Of a DNA stretch of 64,000 nucleotides, positions 53,863-61,740 are shown piece by piece. Under the pieces are notes generated by a model. That model was not told the DNA's origin, did no database searches, and saw only the letters and a list, made by a program, of their open reading frames with translations. The stretch's first letter is position 1. Every line of letters begins with the position of its first letter. The DNA comes from CATOSK01 sp963665735 (GTDB lineage: Bacteria; Chloroflexota; Dehalococcoidia; Lucifugimonadales; UBA3495): NCBI GenBank assembly GCA_963665735.1, contig OY762444.1:868001-932000 (forward strand), in the 5' to 3' direction. The position numbers and the translations under genes were made by a program.

Positions 53863-54909
53863 TTACGGGGCGGCGTTATAGGCTTCCAGCAGCGAGGAGT
53901 TGACCCGCCCGTTGTGGATGCGGTCGTCGAAACCGGCGGACTTGAGCCGCTGGAAGTATTCCTTGACCTGCCGCTGCCGAATTGCCATCAAAACCTTCTG
54001 GCCTTCATCCATCTTGTCCTTGCCCCCGCCCAGCAGCACCGCCAGCGCCTCGCTGGTAAGCTGGTTGCGGCCCGCCGGGTTCTCCCCGCCGGCGCCGGTG
54101 GACTGACGCGCCTCCCCTTCGTCCAGGTAGCAGTGAATTTCCTCCCGCCGTTCCGGGGTAAATTCGTTCATGTAGCGCAGGTGCAGCACGCCAATGGCGA
54201 CGTGGCGGGCCTCATCCTGGGCGCAGCGGCGGTAGATGGTCTTTTCGGCCTCGTTGTAGGCCATCAACTCCCCCAGCCGGAACAGGGTCAGGACGTTGCC
54301 TTCCCCGGTAATGTGCAGCCGCGAGGAAAGCTCGGTAAACTCCCGCGCGTTGTCGGTGCTGCCGCCCACTACGTCGCTTACGCTGTCGGTCATCCGCATC
54401 AGACCGCCCCCGTTGGACAGGGCGCGCTTGCGGAAAACGTCCAGGTGCCGCGATTCGTCCATTACTTGGGCCAGCAGGGCCAGCCGCACTTCGTGGTAGT
54501 CCGGCGACATGGTGGAAATGAACCTGCCGGGAACGTCCGAAGCCACGAATTCAACCTGGGTGAAAAACGTCGCCAACTGGCACTCGGCGGCCTCAATGTC
54601 ATCGGGCAGCGGCTTGATTGCCCCCCAAGGAATGTCGGTGGCCGAACTCCACTGGCGGGTGACGAACTCTTGATACAGCTTGGTCAGGTTGTGCGCCCAG
54701 ACCTCGCTCTTGGTGCGGAAGGTGTAGGCCCCGAATTGAGGGACGTTGCCCCGGGGAATGGAACCTTCGACGCGGCCCGTGTTGTTGCTGGAAACTTCGT
54801 CAACGTCTTCCTTGGCGACGCTTTCCTCCAGCTGGCTCAGCCAGGAAAGGTCAAACCCCTGCTCTTTGGCCTGTTCCCAATAGGAAGGGCGGTTCTGGAC
54901 GGTAGCCAT
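53863..54909 (-). CDS. Ferritin-like diiron oxygenase, putative catalytic subunit
   Basis: 348 residues. A four-helix diiron ligand set is readable: Glu in FTQVEFVASDV (helix B), ExxH in DESRH (about residue 155), Glu in HITGEGNVLTLFR (helix E) and ExxH in DEARH (about residue 235). TDIPWGAI and HEVRLALLAQVM are shared with the paralog downstream. The spacing resembles R2-like and N-oxygenase-type enzymes more than full-length (about 500-residue) hydroxylase alpha subunits. Chemistry (hydroxylation, N-oxidation, desaturation) is not determinable. No reductase or coupling protein is adjacent. First gene of the operon. Confidence 0.75.
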   Translation of the reverse strand: MATVQNRPSYWEQAKEQGFDLSWLSQLEESVAKEDVDEVSSNNTGRVEGSIPRGNVPQFGAYTFRTKSEVWAHNLTKLYQEFVTRQWSSATDIPWGAIKPLPDDIEAAECQLATFFTQVEFVASDVPGRFISTMSPDYHEVRLALLAQVMDESRHLDVFRKRALSNGGGLMRMTDSVSDVVGGSTDNAREFTELSSRLHITGEGNVLTLFRLGELMAYNEAEKTIYRRCAQDEARHVAIGVLHLRYMNEFTPERREEIHCYLDEGEARQSTGAGGENPAGRNQLTSEALAVLLGGGKDKMDEGQKVLMAIRQRQVKEYFQRLKSAGFDDRIHNGRVNSSLLEAYNAAP

Positions 54910-54981
54910 AATCCCACCTCATAAATCCCGTTTGCGTACCGATTCCGCCTATCGGCCCCGGACACACTTCTGATTAACAAG

Positions 54982-55010
54982 ATACTACGTTGCCCGCCGT
55001 CCCTTGTCAA
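54982..55010 (-). promoter_or_regulatory. Promoter of the diiron operon
   Basis: Minus strand: TTGACA (55010-55005), 17-base spacer, TAGTAT (54987-54982), about 73 bases before the first ferritin-like ATG. A consensus -35 with ideal spacing. Confidence 0.6.
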
Positions 55011-55037
55011 CGCAACTCCGACGCAATCCCACCCGGA

Positions 55038-56351
55038 CTAGGCGCGGCTGGACTCTGCCGGCGCGGTGTCGGTGGGACTCGACTCCGCCGCCGGCGGCTG
55101 TCCCGGCGGCTTGGCGAACAGAACGAACACCGTCGTCAACCCGCCCAGGATGGCAAAAGCGATTAAAGCCAACTGGTAACTCTGCGTAAAGTCGAAAACC
55201 AGGCCGGCGACCACCGCGCCAACCGCCTGTTCCAGCGTGGTAAACGGCTCAGTAACGCCCCGAATCGCCCCCAAAGACCGCCGCCCGTAGTAGTTGGCGT
55301 AGGCCACCGGCGGCACCGACAGCATCCCGCCCACCGCAAAACCGAACAACCCCGAATAAATCAAAGCCTCCGCAACGGAATTGACCGTCAGGAAAAGAGC
55401 CACGCTCCCGCCCACGGACGCGGCCACGGCAGCCAGCACGTAGCGGTCGGGAAACTTCTCCACCAGCCAACCCCAACAAAGGCTGCCCGCCCCCATGAAC
55501 ACGGCGTTGAGACTCAGCCCTACTCCGGCCAGGGCAACCCCCAAACCTTGATCGCGCAAGTAGGCCGCCAGGTGTGTGTTGACCCCGGCCTGCACCAGAT
55601 ACAGAGTGCCAACCCCGCTGGCCAGAATCCACAAGGCCGGCGTCCGCATCGCCGCCCGCAGCGTCCAGGCCGGTTCTTCGGCAACCGACGCATCGCCCCC
55701 GGCATCGGCCCGTTCCCGCCGGTCTCCGTCAGCCCGCAGGCCCATATCCTCGGGCCGCTGCACTATCAACAGCGCCGCCGGCCCCAGGGCGATCATCCAG
55801 ACCAGGGCCGCCAAGGCCATCCACGCTTCCCGCCAGCCGCTCGCTGCGATAACGGCGGATGCGATAAGCGGAAAAGCCACCAACCCGACCGAGTGGGACA
55901 TGAACAGGATTCCGCTGGCCCGCCCCCGCAGTCGGACAAACCACCGCGCAACCACCACCGACGAACTGATTTGGATGGGGCTGGAAAAAATGACCCGGCT
56001 GACCCCGTAGGCGGCATAAAAGGCCACCGGAACCGTGGCATAGGCCAGCGAAAAGGTGGACAATCCTAGAACCAACACGCTGGACGCCAGCACCAACCGC
56101 GCCCCGTAGCGGTCCACCAGCCAGCCCACCGCCGGAGACAGCCCCGAAGCCGCCAGGCCCCCGAAGCTGGCCGCCCCGGCAATCAACGTCCGGCTCCACC
56201 CCAATTCCTCGGCCAACGGGTACATGAAAACCGCGATGGTCAGGCTGGCGGCGGTGTTGCGAACCACCAGCGTAGTCCCCGCCGAAAACAGCACCACCCA
56301 CCCATAGAAGAAGGGCAGGCGGTCAGCCAGGAAATAAGCCGGACGCATCAT
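55038..56351 (-). CDS. MFS transporter, monocarboxylate-transporter-like
   Basis: 437 residues, about twelve membrane helices. FFYGWVVLFSAGTTLVVRNT at helix 1, GLSPAVGWLVDRYGARLVLA (motif A-like loop 2-3), SVVVARWFVRLRGRASGILF between helices 4-6, LRAAMRTPALWILASGVGTL at the start of the second half, and a Pro/Ser-rich tail. The pattern fits OxlT/MCT-type carboxylate uptake or efflux. It is upstream of, and in the same direction as, the diiron operon but separated by its promoter. Confidence 0.85.
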   Translation of the reverse strand: MMRPAYFLADRLPFFYGWVVLFSAGTTLVVRNTAASLTIAVFMYPLAEELGWSRTLIAGAASFGGLAASGLSPAVGWLVDRYGARLVLASSVLVLGLSTFSLAYATVPVAFYAAYGVSRVIFSSPIQISSSVVVARWFVRLRGRASGILFMSHSVGLVAFPLIASAVIAASGWREAWMALAALVWMIALGPAALLIVQRPEDMGLRADGDRRERADAGGDASVAEEPAWTLRAAMRTPALWILASGVGTLYLVQAGVNTHLAAYLRDQGLGVALAGVGLSLNAVFMGAGSLCWGWLVEKFPDRYVLAAVAASVGGSVALFLTVNSVAEALIYSGLFGFAVGGMLSVPPVAYANYYGRRSLGAIRGVTEPFTTLEQAVGAVVAGLVFDFTQSYQLALIAFAILGGLTTVFVLFAKPPGQPPAAESSPTDTAPAESSRA

Positions 56352-56461
56352 CGGAAAGCCGAAAAGCTGGTGGGCCTAAGGGTACGGTATTGCGAACTTT
56401 TCGCTAGGAGGTTCTGACATAAACAGTGCGTTTTGGTAGGCAGTGGATAATTTCATCCCAT

Positions 56462-56683
56462 TCAAGGCTTTTGGCGAAGGTTCCAGTTGAGTTTTCCACA
56501 AGGGCGCTTGGCGACCTGGAGTGTTCCTTTATGGGGCATCTTTTCCATTAACCCGCCACAGGTGAAACACATAAAGAGGCCGTGCAAATCTCCGAAGACG
56601 TCCACCACTGGTGAAAAGTCTTCCTTTGACATATCCTCCCAGTTATTGTAATGAACCCAAGTGTTGATTGACCATTGCTCCAC
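56462..56683 (-). CDS. Short zinc-ribbon ORF or C-terminal gene fragment
   Basis: 73 residues: EDFSPVVDVFGDLHGLFMCF then TCGGLMEKMPHKGTLQVAKR and PCGKLNWNLRQKP. CxxC plus a later Cys suggests half of a zinc ribbon. Base composition is clearly more AT-rich than either neighbour. It may be the remaining C-terminus of a lost larger gene. No family recognised. Confidence 0.35.
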   Translation of the reverse strand: MEQWSINTWVHYNNWEDMSKEDFSPVVDVFGDLHGLFMCFTCGGLMEKMPHKGTLQVAKRPCGKLNWNLRQKP

Positions 56684-56712
56684 TTGGGTACGGCCGTAAA
56701 TTTGTTTCCTGA

Positions 56713-56910
56713 ATCGACCTGCGGGATGTCATATTGGAGGGCGGCATCCTCCTGGTGTTTACCTCCCAGGGAACCGTGGGCCGGGACGTGGCCGCCCTGG
56801 TGGGGCCTCGCTGCTGCAACCTGGTGGACGCCGTGGCCTCGGTGTACCGCCTGGCGGCAACCCTCTCCCCCGGCGAATGTGACGCCGGCTGTTATAGACG
56901 CTGGCGGGAG
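56713..56910 (+). pseudogene. C-terminal fragment resembling a VirD4/TraG-type ATPase
   Basis: Open frame directly after a TGA at 56710: IDLRDVILEGGILLVFTSQG, TVGRDVAALVGPRCCNLVDA, VASVYRLAATLSPGE. Third positions are strongly G/C, so it was coding. I recognise the pattern (L.EGG.LLV.T.QG..GRDVAALVG..LLNLVDAV) as the end of VirD4/TraG-like conjugative ATPases, from memory only. No Walker motifs remain. It runs into the 3' end of the PH-domain gene. Confidence 0.4.
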
Positions 56911-56968
56911 GCTCCCCCAGCAGTCGTTGAGCGTCCCTTGCGACGCGAACAGTTCGCCGTCTCCCTCC

Positions 56969-57679
56969 CTACCCAACCAGTTCGCGGATGGTCCGGGCCA
57001 CCGGACCGGGGTCGTCTATTTCCTGAATCTGCACCTTGTGGCGGCTGCCGATGCCGCTGGCCACCACTACACTCCCCCGGCCGGTCATTATTTCGACCAG
57101 GCTCCGCGCCTCGGATATGGAGTTGACGGAGTTCACCGGTATCTCGGTGGTGTCCAACCAGGCGAAGCGGTACATCCGCGCCACCCGGCGGTCGGTAACA
57201 AAGTAGCTGGTGTGGTGGTTTATCCAGTACCGGACAACCCCCCGGAAGTACAGGTACAGCGCTGCCACGAAAGGCAGGAAGGGATAGATGTAGGGCAGGT
57301 TGGTGAACCACAGGAGATAGCCGGCCCCGGCGAAGAAGGGCAGGCTCAGGATAATCCGGGCGTAGGCCGGTTTCATGGAGGGATGACGCAGCGCTAGGGT
57401 CCGTTCCCCGGGCAACAGGTCCAGCCGGGGATGGGTGCCCACCACGCTGAGGTACATCCCGCCAAAGACTATCAGCAGCCCCACCAGCAGAATCCCCCGC
57501 GCGGCCCACGGGGAAAACTCGGAATCCACCATCAGTAAAACCCCGGCCACCACAAAGGGCGAGCCGGCCAGAAGGCTCATAGCCGCCCGGAAAGCTATCG
57601 AGATGAGACGCCCCGGACGGAGGCCACCGGCGCGGTTCCCCGCCGGGCTCGAAACGGCCCCGGTTTCCTGCTGAGCCAT
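56969..57679 (-). CDS. Bacterial PH-domain (bPH2/YdbT-like) membrane protein
   Basis: 236 residues. Membrane helices at about 28-50 (FRAAMSLLAGSPFVVAGVLL), 58-78, 105-122 and 128-146 precede a PH-like barrel: YWINHHTSYFVTDRRVARMY, RFAWLDTTEIPVNSVNSISE, GSVVVASGIGSRHKVQIQEI. This is the PF03703 (bPH_2) layout. Two bases separate its start from the stop of the propeller gene, but both are read leftward with the propeller gene upstream, so they form an operon. Confidence 0.75.
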   Translation of the reverse strand: MAQQETGAVSSPAGNRAGGLRPGRLISIAFRAAMSLLAGSPFVVAGVLLMVDSEFSPWAARGILLVGLLIVFGGMYLSVVGTHPRLDLLPGERTLALRHPSMKPAYARIILSLPFFAGAGYLLWFTNLPYIYPFLPFVAALYLYFRGVVRYWINHHTSYFVTDRRVARMYRFAWLDTTEIPVNSVNSISEARSLVEIMTGRGSVVVASGIGSRHKVQIQEIDDPGPVARTIRELVG

Positions 57680-57681
57680 AT

Positions 57682-59523
57682 CTATCCTCCCCTGAATATC
57701 TGGACTCCCGCGGCAGCCACCGTCACCACTATGCCAACCAGGGCCAGTGTCGTCGCATCCCCCAGCCAGCCCATCCCCGAGCCGTCCACCGAAGCCGTGG
57801 TGGAGTTGGCGAAGAAGCCCCGCCGCACCTGTTCACCCTCAACGTCCTCCGCATCTCCCGCCGAGTCCGGGGCCACTATTGACGGCGCCTCTTCCCCTCC
57901 GTCCGGCGGCCCCGACATGGATGTTACGTCCAGCGGCCCCGACATGGATGTTACGTCCAGCTCCACTTCGTAAGCCAGGTTCTCTTGGCTGGACGTCGAG
58001 TTGACGAACCACACCTTGGCGGCGTGGGACCCGGGACCCAGCCGGATGGCCCGGTCGTTGACGCTTACCTCCACACTCACGGACGCGCCGCCGGCCAGAT
58101 TTCCAACAGCGGGAGACGCGGTCACCCACTCCTCGGAGACCACCGCCTCCCAGTCAATGCCCGGCCCACCGGGAGAATTATTGGTCAGCCGCAGCGTCTT
58201 GCTGGCGCCGCGGAAGGGACCGCCGGCCAGCCCGGAGGCCCCCACGGGCCCGGGATTCAGCGAGATTTCCAGCGTCCCGACAGTTCCCGCCGCCGCCGGG
58301 TTAGGCGGCGCCACTGCCGCGGGATCAACCGCCGGCGCCGGTATGGGGTCATGCTCCAGCATGAGGTCGGGCGCTGGCGGCGTGGGTGTTGGTGTGGCCG
58401 TGGATGTTAGCGCGCCGCCTATCAGCTCTCGTATATTGCTCCCATCGGTCACGTATATCTCCCCTTCACCATTGCGGCTGGAGGTAAAGGCAATATGGTC
58501 TCCGTCCGGAGACCAAGCGGGCCACCCGTCGAAGGCGCTGTTGTTGGTCAACCGATGGAGATTACTGCCGTCTAAATCTATCACATAAATCTCATGGTTG
58601 CCGTCGCGATCGGTTTCAAACGCGATCTGATAGCTATCCGGGGACCAAGCGAATATCCCGTGCCAACTACCTCCCGTGCTCCGGGTTTGTAAGGTCAGCA
58701 TTCGCTGGTTGCCGCCATCGAAGTCCATCACCCAAAGTTCGTTGTCGTGGTTTTGGTTCTGCCGTATATACGCAATGTGGCGGCTATTGGGAGACCATAA
58801 AGGCCACCCTTCCCAGACCGCCTCGGTGTTGGTCAGGTTCCGGAGGTCGCTGCCATCGGGGGCTATTGCTTGAATATCCCACGAGTCGAATGCGATATGA
58901 CTACCGTTCGGAGACCAAGCAGCCCTCCTATTTTCGCTGCCGTGACTGGTCAGTTGGCGCAGGTTGCTGCCGTCGGCATCTATCACGTAAATTTGGTCGC
59001 CCGCTGCGCCGTTTTCCTCGAGCCTGGACACGAAGGCGATGCGGCGGCTGTCCGCAGACCAGGAGGGAAACACGTCCCTCACATTGTTGTGGGTCAGTTG
59101 GCGTAGGTTGCCGCCGTCGGCATCTATTACGTGAATCTCATTGCTTTCGTCGAAGCCGGATACGAAGGCGATGCGGCGACTATCCGGAGACCAGGCAAAG
59201 GGGCCGCTATAGAGGTAGTCGGTAATGTTGCTGGTCAATTCGCGCAGGTTGCTGCCGTCGGCATCCACCACGTAAAGAGACCCGGCTTCGGAAAGACCGG
59301 TCGAGAAGATGAAGGCGATATGGCGACCATTCGGAGACCAAGAGGGATACTTACCTCCATTCTCGCCAAGTTGACGTGGGGGGGAAGCTCCGGTGGCGGC
59401 CCGGTCGGGGGACTGGGGGGACGCGTCCACCGTCCCTGAGCGCGCAACCATTCCCCCGTGTATCGCCAGCGCGCCCAGCAGGGCCGCAACGGCAAGGGCA
59501 ATACCTGCAATGCCGGGTTTCAT
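57682..59523 (-). CDS. Membrane-anchored TolB-like propeller protein
   Basis: 613 residues. A signal sequence (MKPGIAGIALAVAALLGALA) is followed by about seven PD40/WD40-like blades (residues 55-395; repeats of WSPDSRRIAFVS...IYVIDADGSNLRQLT), a proline linker (TPTPTPPAPD), an Ig/BACON-like domain (about 440-540; KTLRLTNNSPGGPGIDWEAV), a direct repeat LDVTSMSGP twice, and a C-terminal membrane helix (ATTLALVGIVVTVAAAGVQI). ATG 59523 begins the signal. TolB-like propellers bind peptides or proteins; here it is likely an extracytoplasmic, membrane-tethered receptor or scaffold. Confidence 0.82.
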   Translation of the reverse strand: MKPGIAGIALAVAALLGALAIHGGMVARSGTVDASPQSPDRAATGASPPRQLGENGGKYPSWSPNGRHIAFIFSTGLSEAGSLYVVDADGSNLRELTSNITDYLYSGPFAWSPDSRRIAFVSGFDESNEIHVIDADGGNLRQLTHNNVRDVFPSWSADSRRIAFVSRLEENGAAGDQIYVIDADGSNLRQLTSHGSENRRAAWSPNGSHIAFDSWDIQAIAPDGSDLRNLTNTEAVWEGWPLWSPNSRHIAYIRQNQNHDNELWVMDFDGGNQRMLTLQTRSTGGSWHGIFAWSPDSYQIAFETDRDGNHEIYVIDLDGSNLHRLTNNSAFDGWPAWSPDGDHIAFTSSRNGEGEIYVTDGSNIRELIGGALTSTATPTPTPPAPDLMLEHDPIPAPAVDPAAVAPPNPAAAGTVGTLEISLNPGPVGASGLAGGPFRGASKTLRLTNNSPGGPGIDWEAVVSEEWVTASPAVGNLAGGASVSVEVSVNDRAIRLGPGSHAAKVWFVNSTSSQENLAYEVELDVTSMSGPLDVTSMSGPPDGGEEAPSIVAPDSAGDAEDVEGEQVRRGFFANSTTASVDGSGMGWLGDATTLALVGIVVTVAAAGVQIFRGG

Positions 59524-59887
59524 GCCTGGCGCCTCCGATTGGAATTGCGCTGTCCGTATATCATCGGCAGGTTTGGAACGCTGGCTGCGTCCGCGGCCCG
59601 CGCCGGCAGTCTGCCCAAGACCCAGCCCCGGAACCCGGCCCGGTTGATGCAAGTTACCCGCCGGGTTAAAACGACGGGAAATGGAGGACGGTGCCCCACC
59701 GCTTCCGGTGGGCAAACCGTCTGCCGCACCGATTTTAGCGCTATGTCCGACAATCTACCTGCCGAAGGGTGTCCAATAAGTCGGTTGTGAATCACCAGCG
59801 GGAGATGGAGAACCGTGAAGGAAGCCTCCTCAAAATCCTCCCCCACCAGAGGCGAGGGAGACTTAGACACGCTTTCAAGTATAAACG

Positions 59888-59913
59888 TGGTGGAGCTGGC
59901 GGGAATCGAACTC
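59888..59913 (-). other. tRNA 3'-end fragment, candidate attachment (att) site
   Basis: On the minus strand the 26 bases read GAGTTCGATTCCCGCCAG then CTCCACCA, i.e. a TTCGATT T-loop, half T-stem, acceptor strand CAGCTCC and the ACCA end of a tRNA. The bases that would form the D-arm and 5' acceptor (GGAGCTG) are absent upstream, so it is not a complete tRNA. Integrative elements recombine into exactly this part of tRNA genes. Sequence to its right carries prophage-type regulators. 59524-59887 otherwise shows only a T-poor G/C stretch with a degenerate CCTCCCCC palindrome. Confidence 0.6.
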
Positions 59914-60202
59914 ACGCTTGCATCCGTCCAGATTACAGTGTATTCCCACATTCTTTCCCACATCAGTCCAGCCCCCGGTCAACCGACGGCGCCGTTCCAG
60001 TCGCCGGTAACCTGTGGAACAACCGGCCCGGGTGAGACCGGTTGAAACATCGCCAATCGGTCCCTCCGGCCGGACGTCCAGGAACAATGCCGCGGTCAGG
60101 CCTGAAACGACGGGCCCCAAGGCATTCAACGGCCCGGAACAACCCCGAAAGGAACCAGGTGCCTAAATGCAAAAGTGCGTGCAAACAAAACGGTCTAGCA
60201 TG

Positions 60203-60225
60203 ACCTCAAACGGCAAAAATGAGGT
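60203..60225. promoter_or_regulatory. Inverted repeat upstream of the AlpA-like gene
   Basis: ACCTCA (60203-60208) and TGAGGT (60220-60225) flank AACGGCAAAAA, 7 bases before the ATG, overlapping the ribosome-binding region. Possible operator or translational hairpin. The stretch 59914-60202 holds no gene I can support. Confidence 0.35.
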
Positions 60226-60231
60226 TGACGC

Positions 60232-60447
60232 ATGAACAGGAACCCTCACCAACTGCTGCGCATCGAGGACGTCATGGAGCGGGTCACCCTGCGAAAGACG
60301 GCCATCTACAACCGCATCCGTGAGGGCACCTTCCCGAAGCCCCGCGACCTGGGCGGCAGGACCGTCCGGTGGCTGGCCCAGGACATTGACAACTGGATTG
60401 AAAGCCTGCCCACCACCGGAGACCAGGAGACAGACCCGTCCGAATGA
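60232..60447 (+). CDS. AlpA-family helix-turn-helix regulator / excisionase-like
   Basis: 71 residues: LLRIEDVMERVTLRKTAIYN and IREGTFPKPRDLGGRTVRWL then AQDIDNWIESLP, the AlpA (PF05930) winged HTH with its FP.P..LG.R.VRW signature. AlpA proteins activate prophage integrase or excision genes. It is the first gene to the right of the tRNA fragment, as expected at an element end. Confidence 0.88.
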   Translation: MNRNPHQLLRIEDVMERVTLRKTAIYNRIREGTFPKPRDLGGRTVRWLAQDIDNWIESLPTTGDQETDPSE

Positions 60448-60535
60448 TCCACCGGCCATCCTAGCCAACGTCAAACCATCGCTCCCTGCCGCGGGAATTC
60501 CACACCGGCGCGCCGCCGGATGGTTCCCCGGAACG

Positions 60536-61288
60536 CTAGATAAACCTGCCGGACCAGCGCACCTCCCCCACCACGTCGTCACCCTCCGCCAGGGGCGCCG
60601 GATCCCAGTCGGGGTTGTCCCCCGCCAGGATCCAATTGCCCTCTTCCAATCTCACCCGCTTGACCACCAGGCCCTCGGCCGTCCGCAGGACGAAGACCCG
60701 CCCCTCCGCCAGTTCCCTGGAACCCCGGTCCACCAGGATGCTGCACCCGTCGGGCAGCGTGGGTTCCATTGAAACTCCCCGCACCGAGATCACGTCGCAC
60801 CGGTCAGGGCTGAGGGCGTGGGAACGAAGCCAGCCCGGGTCCAGGCTGACGTGGGAGACGCGGGACTCGTCCAGCACCTCGGCGCCGGCCCCGGCGGCCG
60901 CCGCGACGGGAAAGGAACCGGCGGAATCGAAGTCCGGCAGGTCGGCAGGGGAACCCGGGGAGGAATCATCCGCCCCCAGCAGTTCGTCCAGGGAGATTCT
61001 CCGGGCGGCCGCGCCGGCTTTCAGCACTTCCATCAGGGCCAGGACCCTCCCGGAACGGGAGGCCAGGTGCAGCGGGGAAACGTAGGCTTCCTCGTCGTCA
61101 TAGAACCAGGAGAGGGGACGGCCGTAGAGATAGGCCAGGCCCATGACCCGCAGTTCGTCCGGGCCGGGCCCGCCCCGTTCCCAGGCCCCGATGGTATCCC
61201 GGTCGACGCCGGCGCGGGAGGCGGCCTCCGCCTGGGTCCAGCCCATTTCCCGGCGCGCCTCCCGGAGACGTTCGATGAGAGAAGACAT
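60536..61288 (-). CDS. CI/LexA-like repressor (XRE HTH plus S24 peptidase)
   Basis: 250 residues. XRE helix-turn-helix at residues 5-60 (LREARREMGWTQAEAASRAG, VDRDTIGAWERG), a linker of about 80 residues, then an S24 peptidase domain: VRGVSMEPTLPDGCSILVDR with the nucleophile Ser, and GLVVKRVRLEEGNWILAGDN with the general-base Lys. Such repressors self-cleave on RecA-ssDNA and release lytic genes. It is divergent from an HTH gene across an operator-rich 218-base gap, the standard lysogeny switch layout. Confidence 0.9.
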   Translation of the reverse strand: MSSLIERLREARREMGWTQAEAASRAGVDRDTIGAWERGGPGPDELRVMGLAYLYGRPLSWFYDDEEAYVSPLHLASRSGRVLALMEVLKAGAAARRISLDELLGADDSSPGSPADLPDFDSAGSFPVAAAAGAGAEVLDESRVSHVSLDPGWLRSHALSPDRCDVISVRGVSMEPTLPDGCSILVDRGSRELAEGRVFVLRTAEGLVVKRVRLEEGNWILAGDNPDWDPAPLAEGDDVVGEVRWSGRFI

Positions 61289-61320
61289 AATGAATCACTG
61301 CCCCCCACAAGATGTTTCGG

Positions 61321-61355
61321 TAATCGTTCCGCAGGTCGTTCCGACAACGATTATA
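61321..61355. promoter_or_regulatory. Repressor operator overlapping its own -10 element
   Basis: TAATCGTT (61321-61328) and AACGATTA (61346-61353) form an inverted repeat, and an inner TCGTTCCGACAACGA (61336-61350) is a second palindrome; TCGTTCCG is repeated 14 bases apart. On the minus strand TGGTATAAT (extended -10, TATAAT at 61355-61350) overlaps the right arm, so repressor bound here would control its own transcription. Confidence 0.6.
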
Positions 61356-61424
61356 CCATCCTGGAGAGAGCGTATTCCATCCCGGACGACAAAAGGATAA
61401 ATCCGGTAAAACCCCGGAAATATC

Positions 61425-61453
61425 TTGATTAACACGGTAAAATCCCGTATAAT
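61425..61453 (+). promoter_or_regulatory. Rightward early promoter of the element
   Basis: TTGATT (61425-61430), a 17-base spacer, and a perfect TATAAT (61448-61453). Within and next to it CGGTAAAA is repeated (61403, 61435), each followed by CCC, and could be a second operator. It drives the HTH genes starting at 61507. Confidence 0.7.
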
Positions 61454-61506
61454 CCGGGAAATGGAGCATCCCGGCCCGGGAGCGGCGGCCGGGGCATGGA
61501 GGGATT

Positions 61507-61740
61507 ATGCGAAAGACCGACCGGCAGAAGCTGTTGGAAGTGACGCGGGGAAAGCCGATCCGGGAAATCGTGGAGGAGAAGCTGGAGGAACACCGGGGCA
61601 AGTCCCAACACGCCGCCCGCGCCGCGGTGGACCTGGAGATCTCCACCAGCACCTTCCACAAGTGGGCCACCGGGATGGGCATCGACCTGAAGGCCTACGG
61701 CCCCGAGGACGAGGAGATCCTGGCCGGAGCGGTGAAATGA
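61507..61740 (+). CDS. Small HTH-type protein, Cro-position
   Basis: 77 residues: IREIVEEKLEEHRGKSQHAA, RAAVDLEISTSTFHKWATGM, GIDLKAYGPEDEE. The second stretch fits a helix-turn-helix recognition pair. First gene after the rightward promoter, preceded by GGAGGG. Its position opposite the repressor suggests a Cro- or CII-like role. Its stop overlaps the next ATG (ATGA). Confidence 0.65.
   Translation: MRKTDRQKLLEVTRGKPIREIVEEKLEEHRGKSQHAARAAVDLEISTSTFHKWATGMGIDLKAYGPEDEEILAGAVK

Noticed and set aside
52798..54924. 708-codon plus-strand frame
   Set aside because: Antisense to both ferritin-like genes, which have clear ligand motifs and ribosome sites; the plus frame has none.
59888..59963. 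Complete tRNA gene on the minus strand
   Set aside because: The 5' acceptor GGAGCTG and a foldable D-arm and anticodon stem are missing, and the T-stem has a mismatch, so only the 3' end is tRNA-like.
59769..60045. Short plus-strand frames containing GGAGGNRTHAC or VELAGIELT
   Set aside because: These are the familiar false translations of sequence antisense to tRNA 3' ends; used instead as support for the tRNA fragment.
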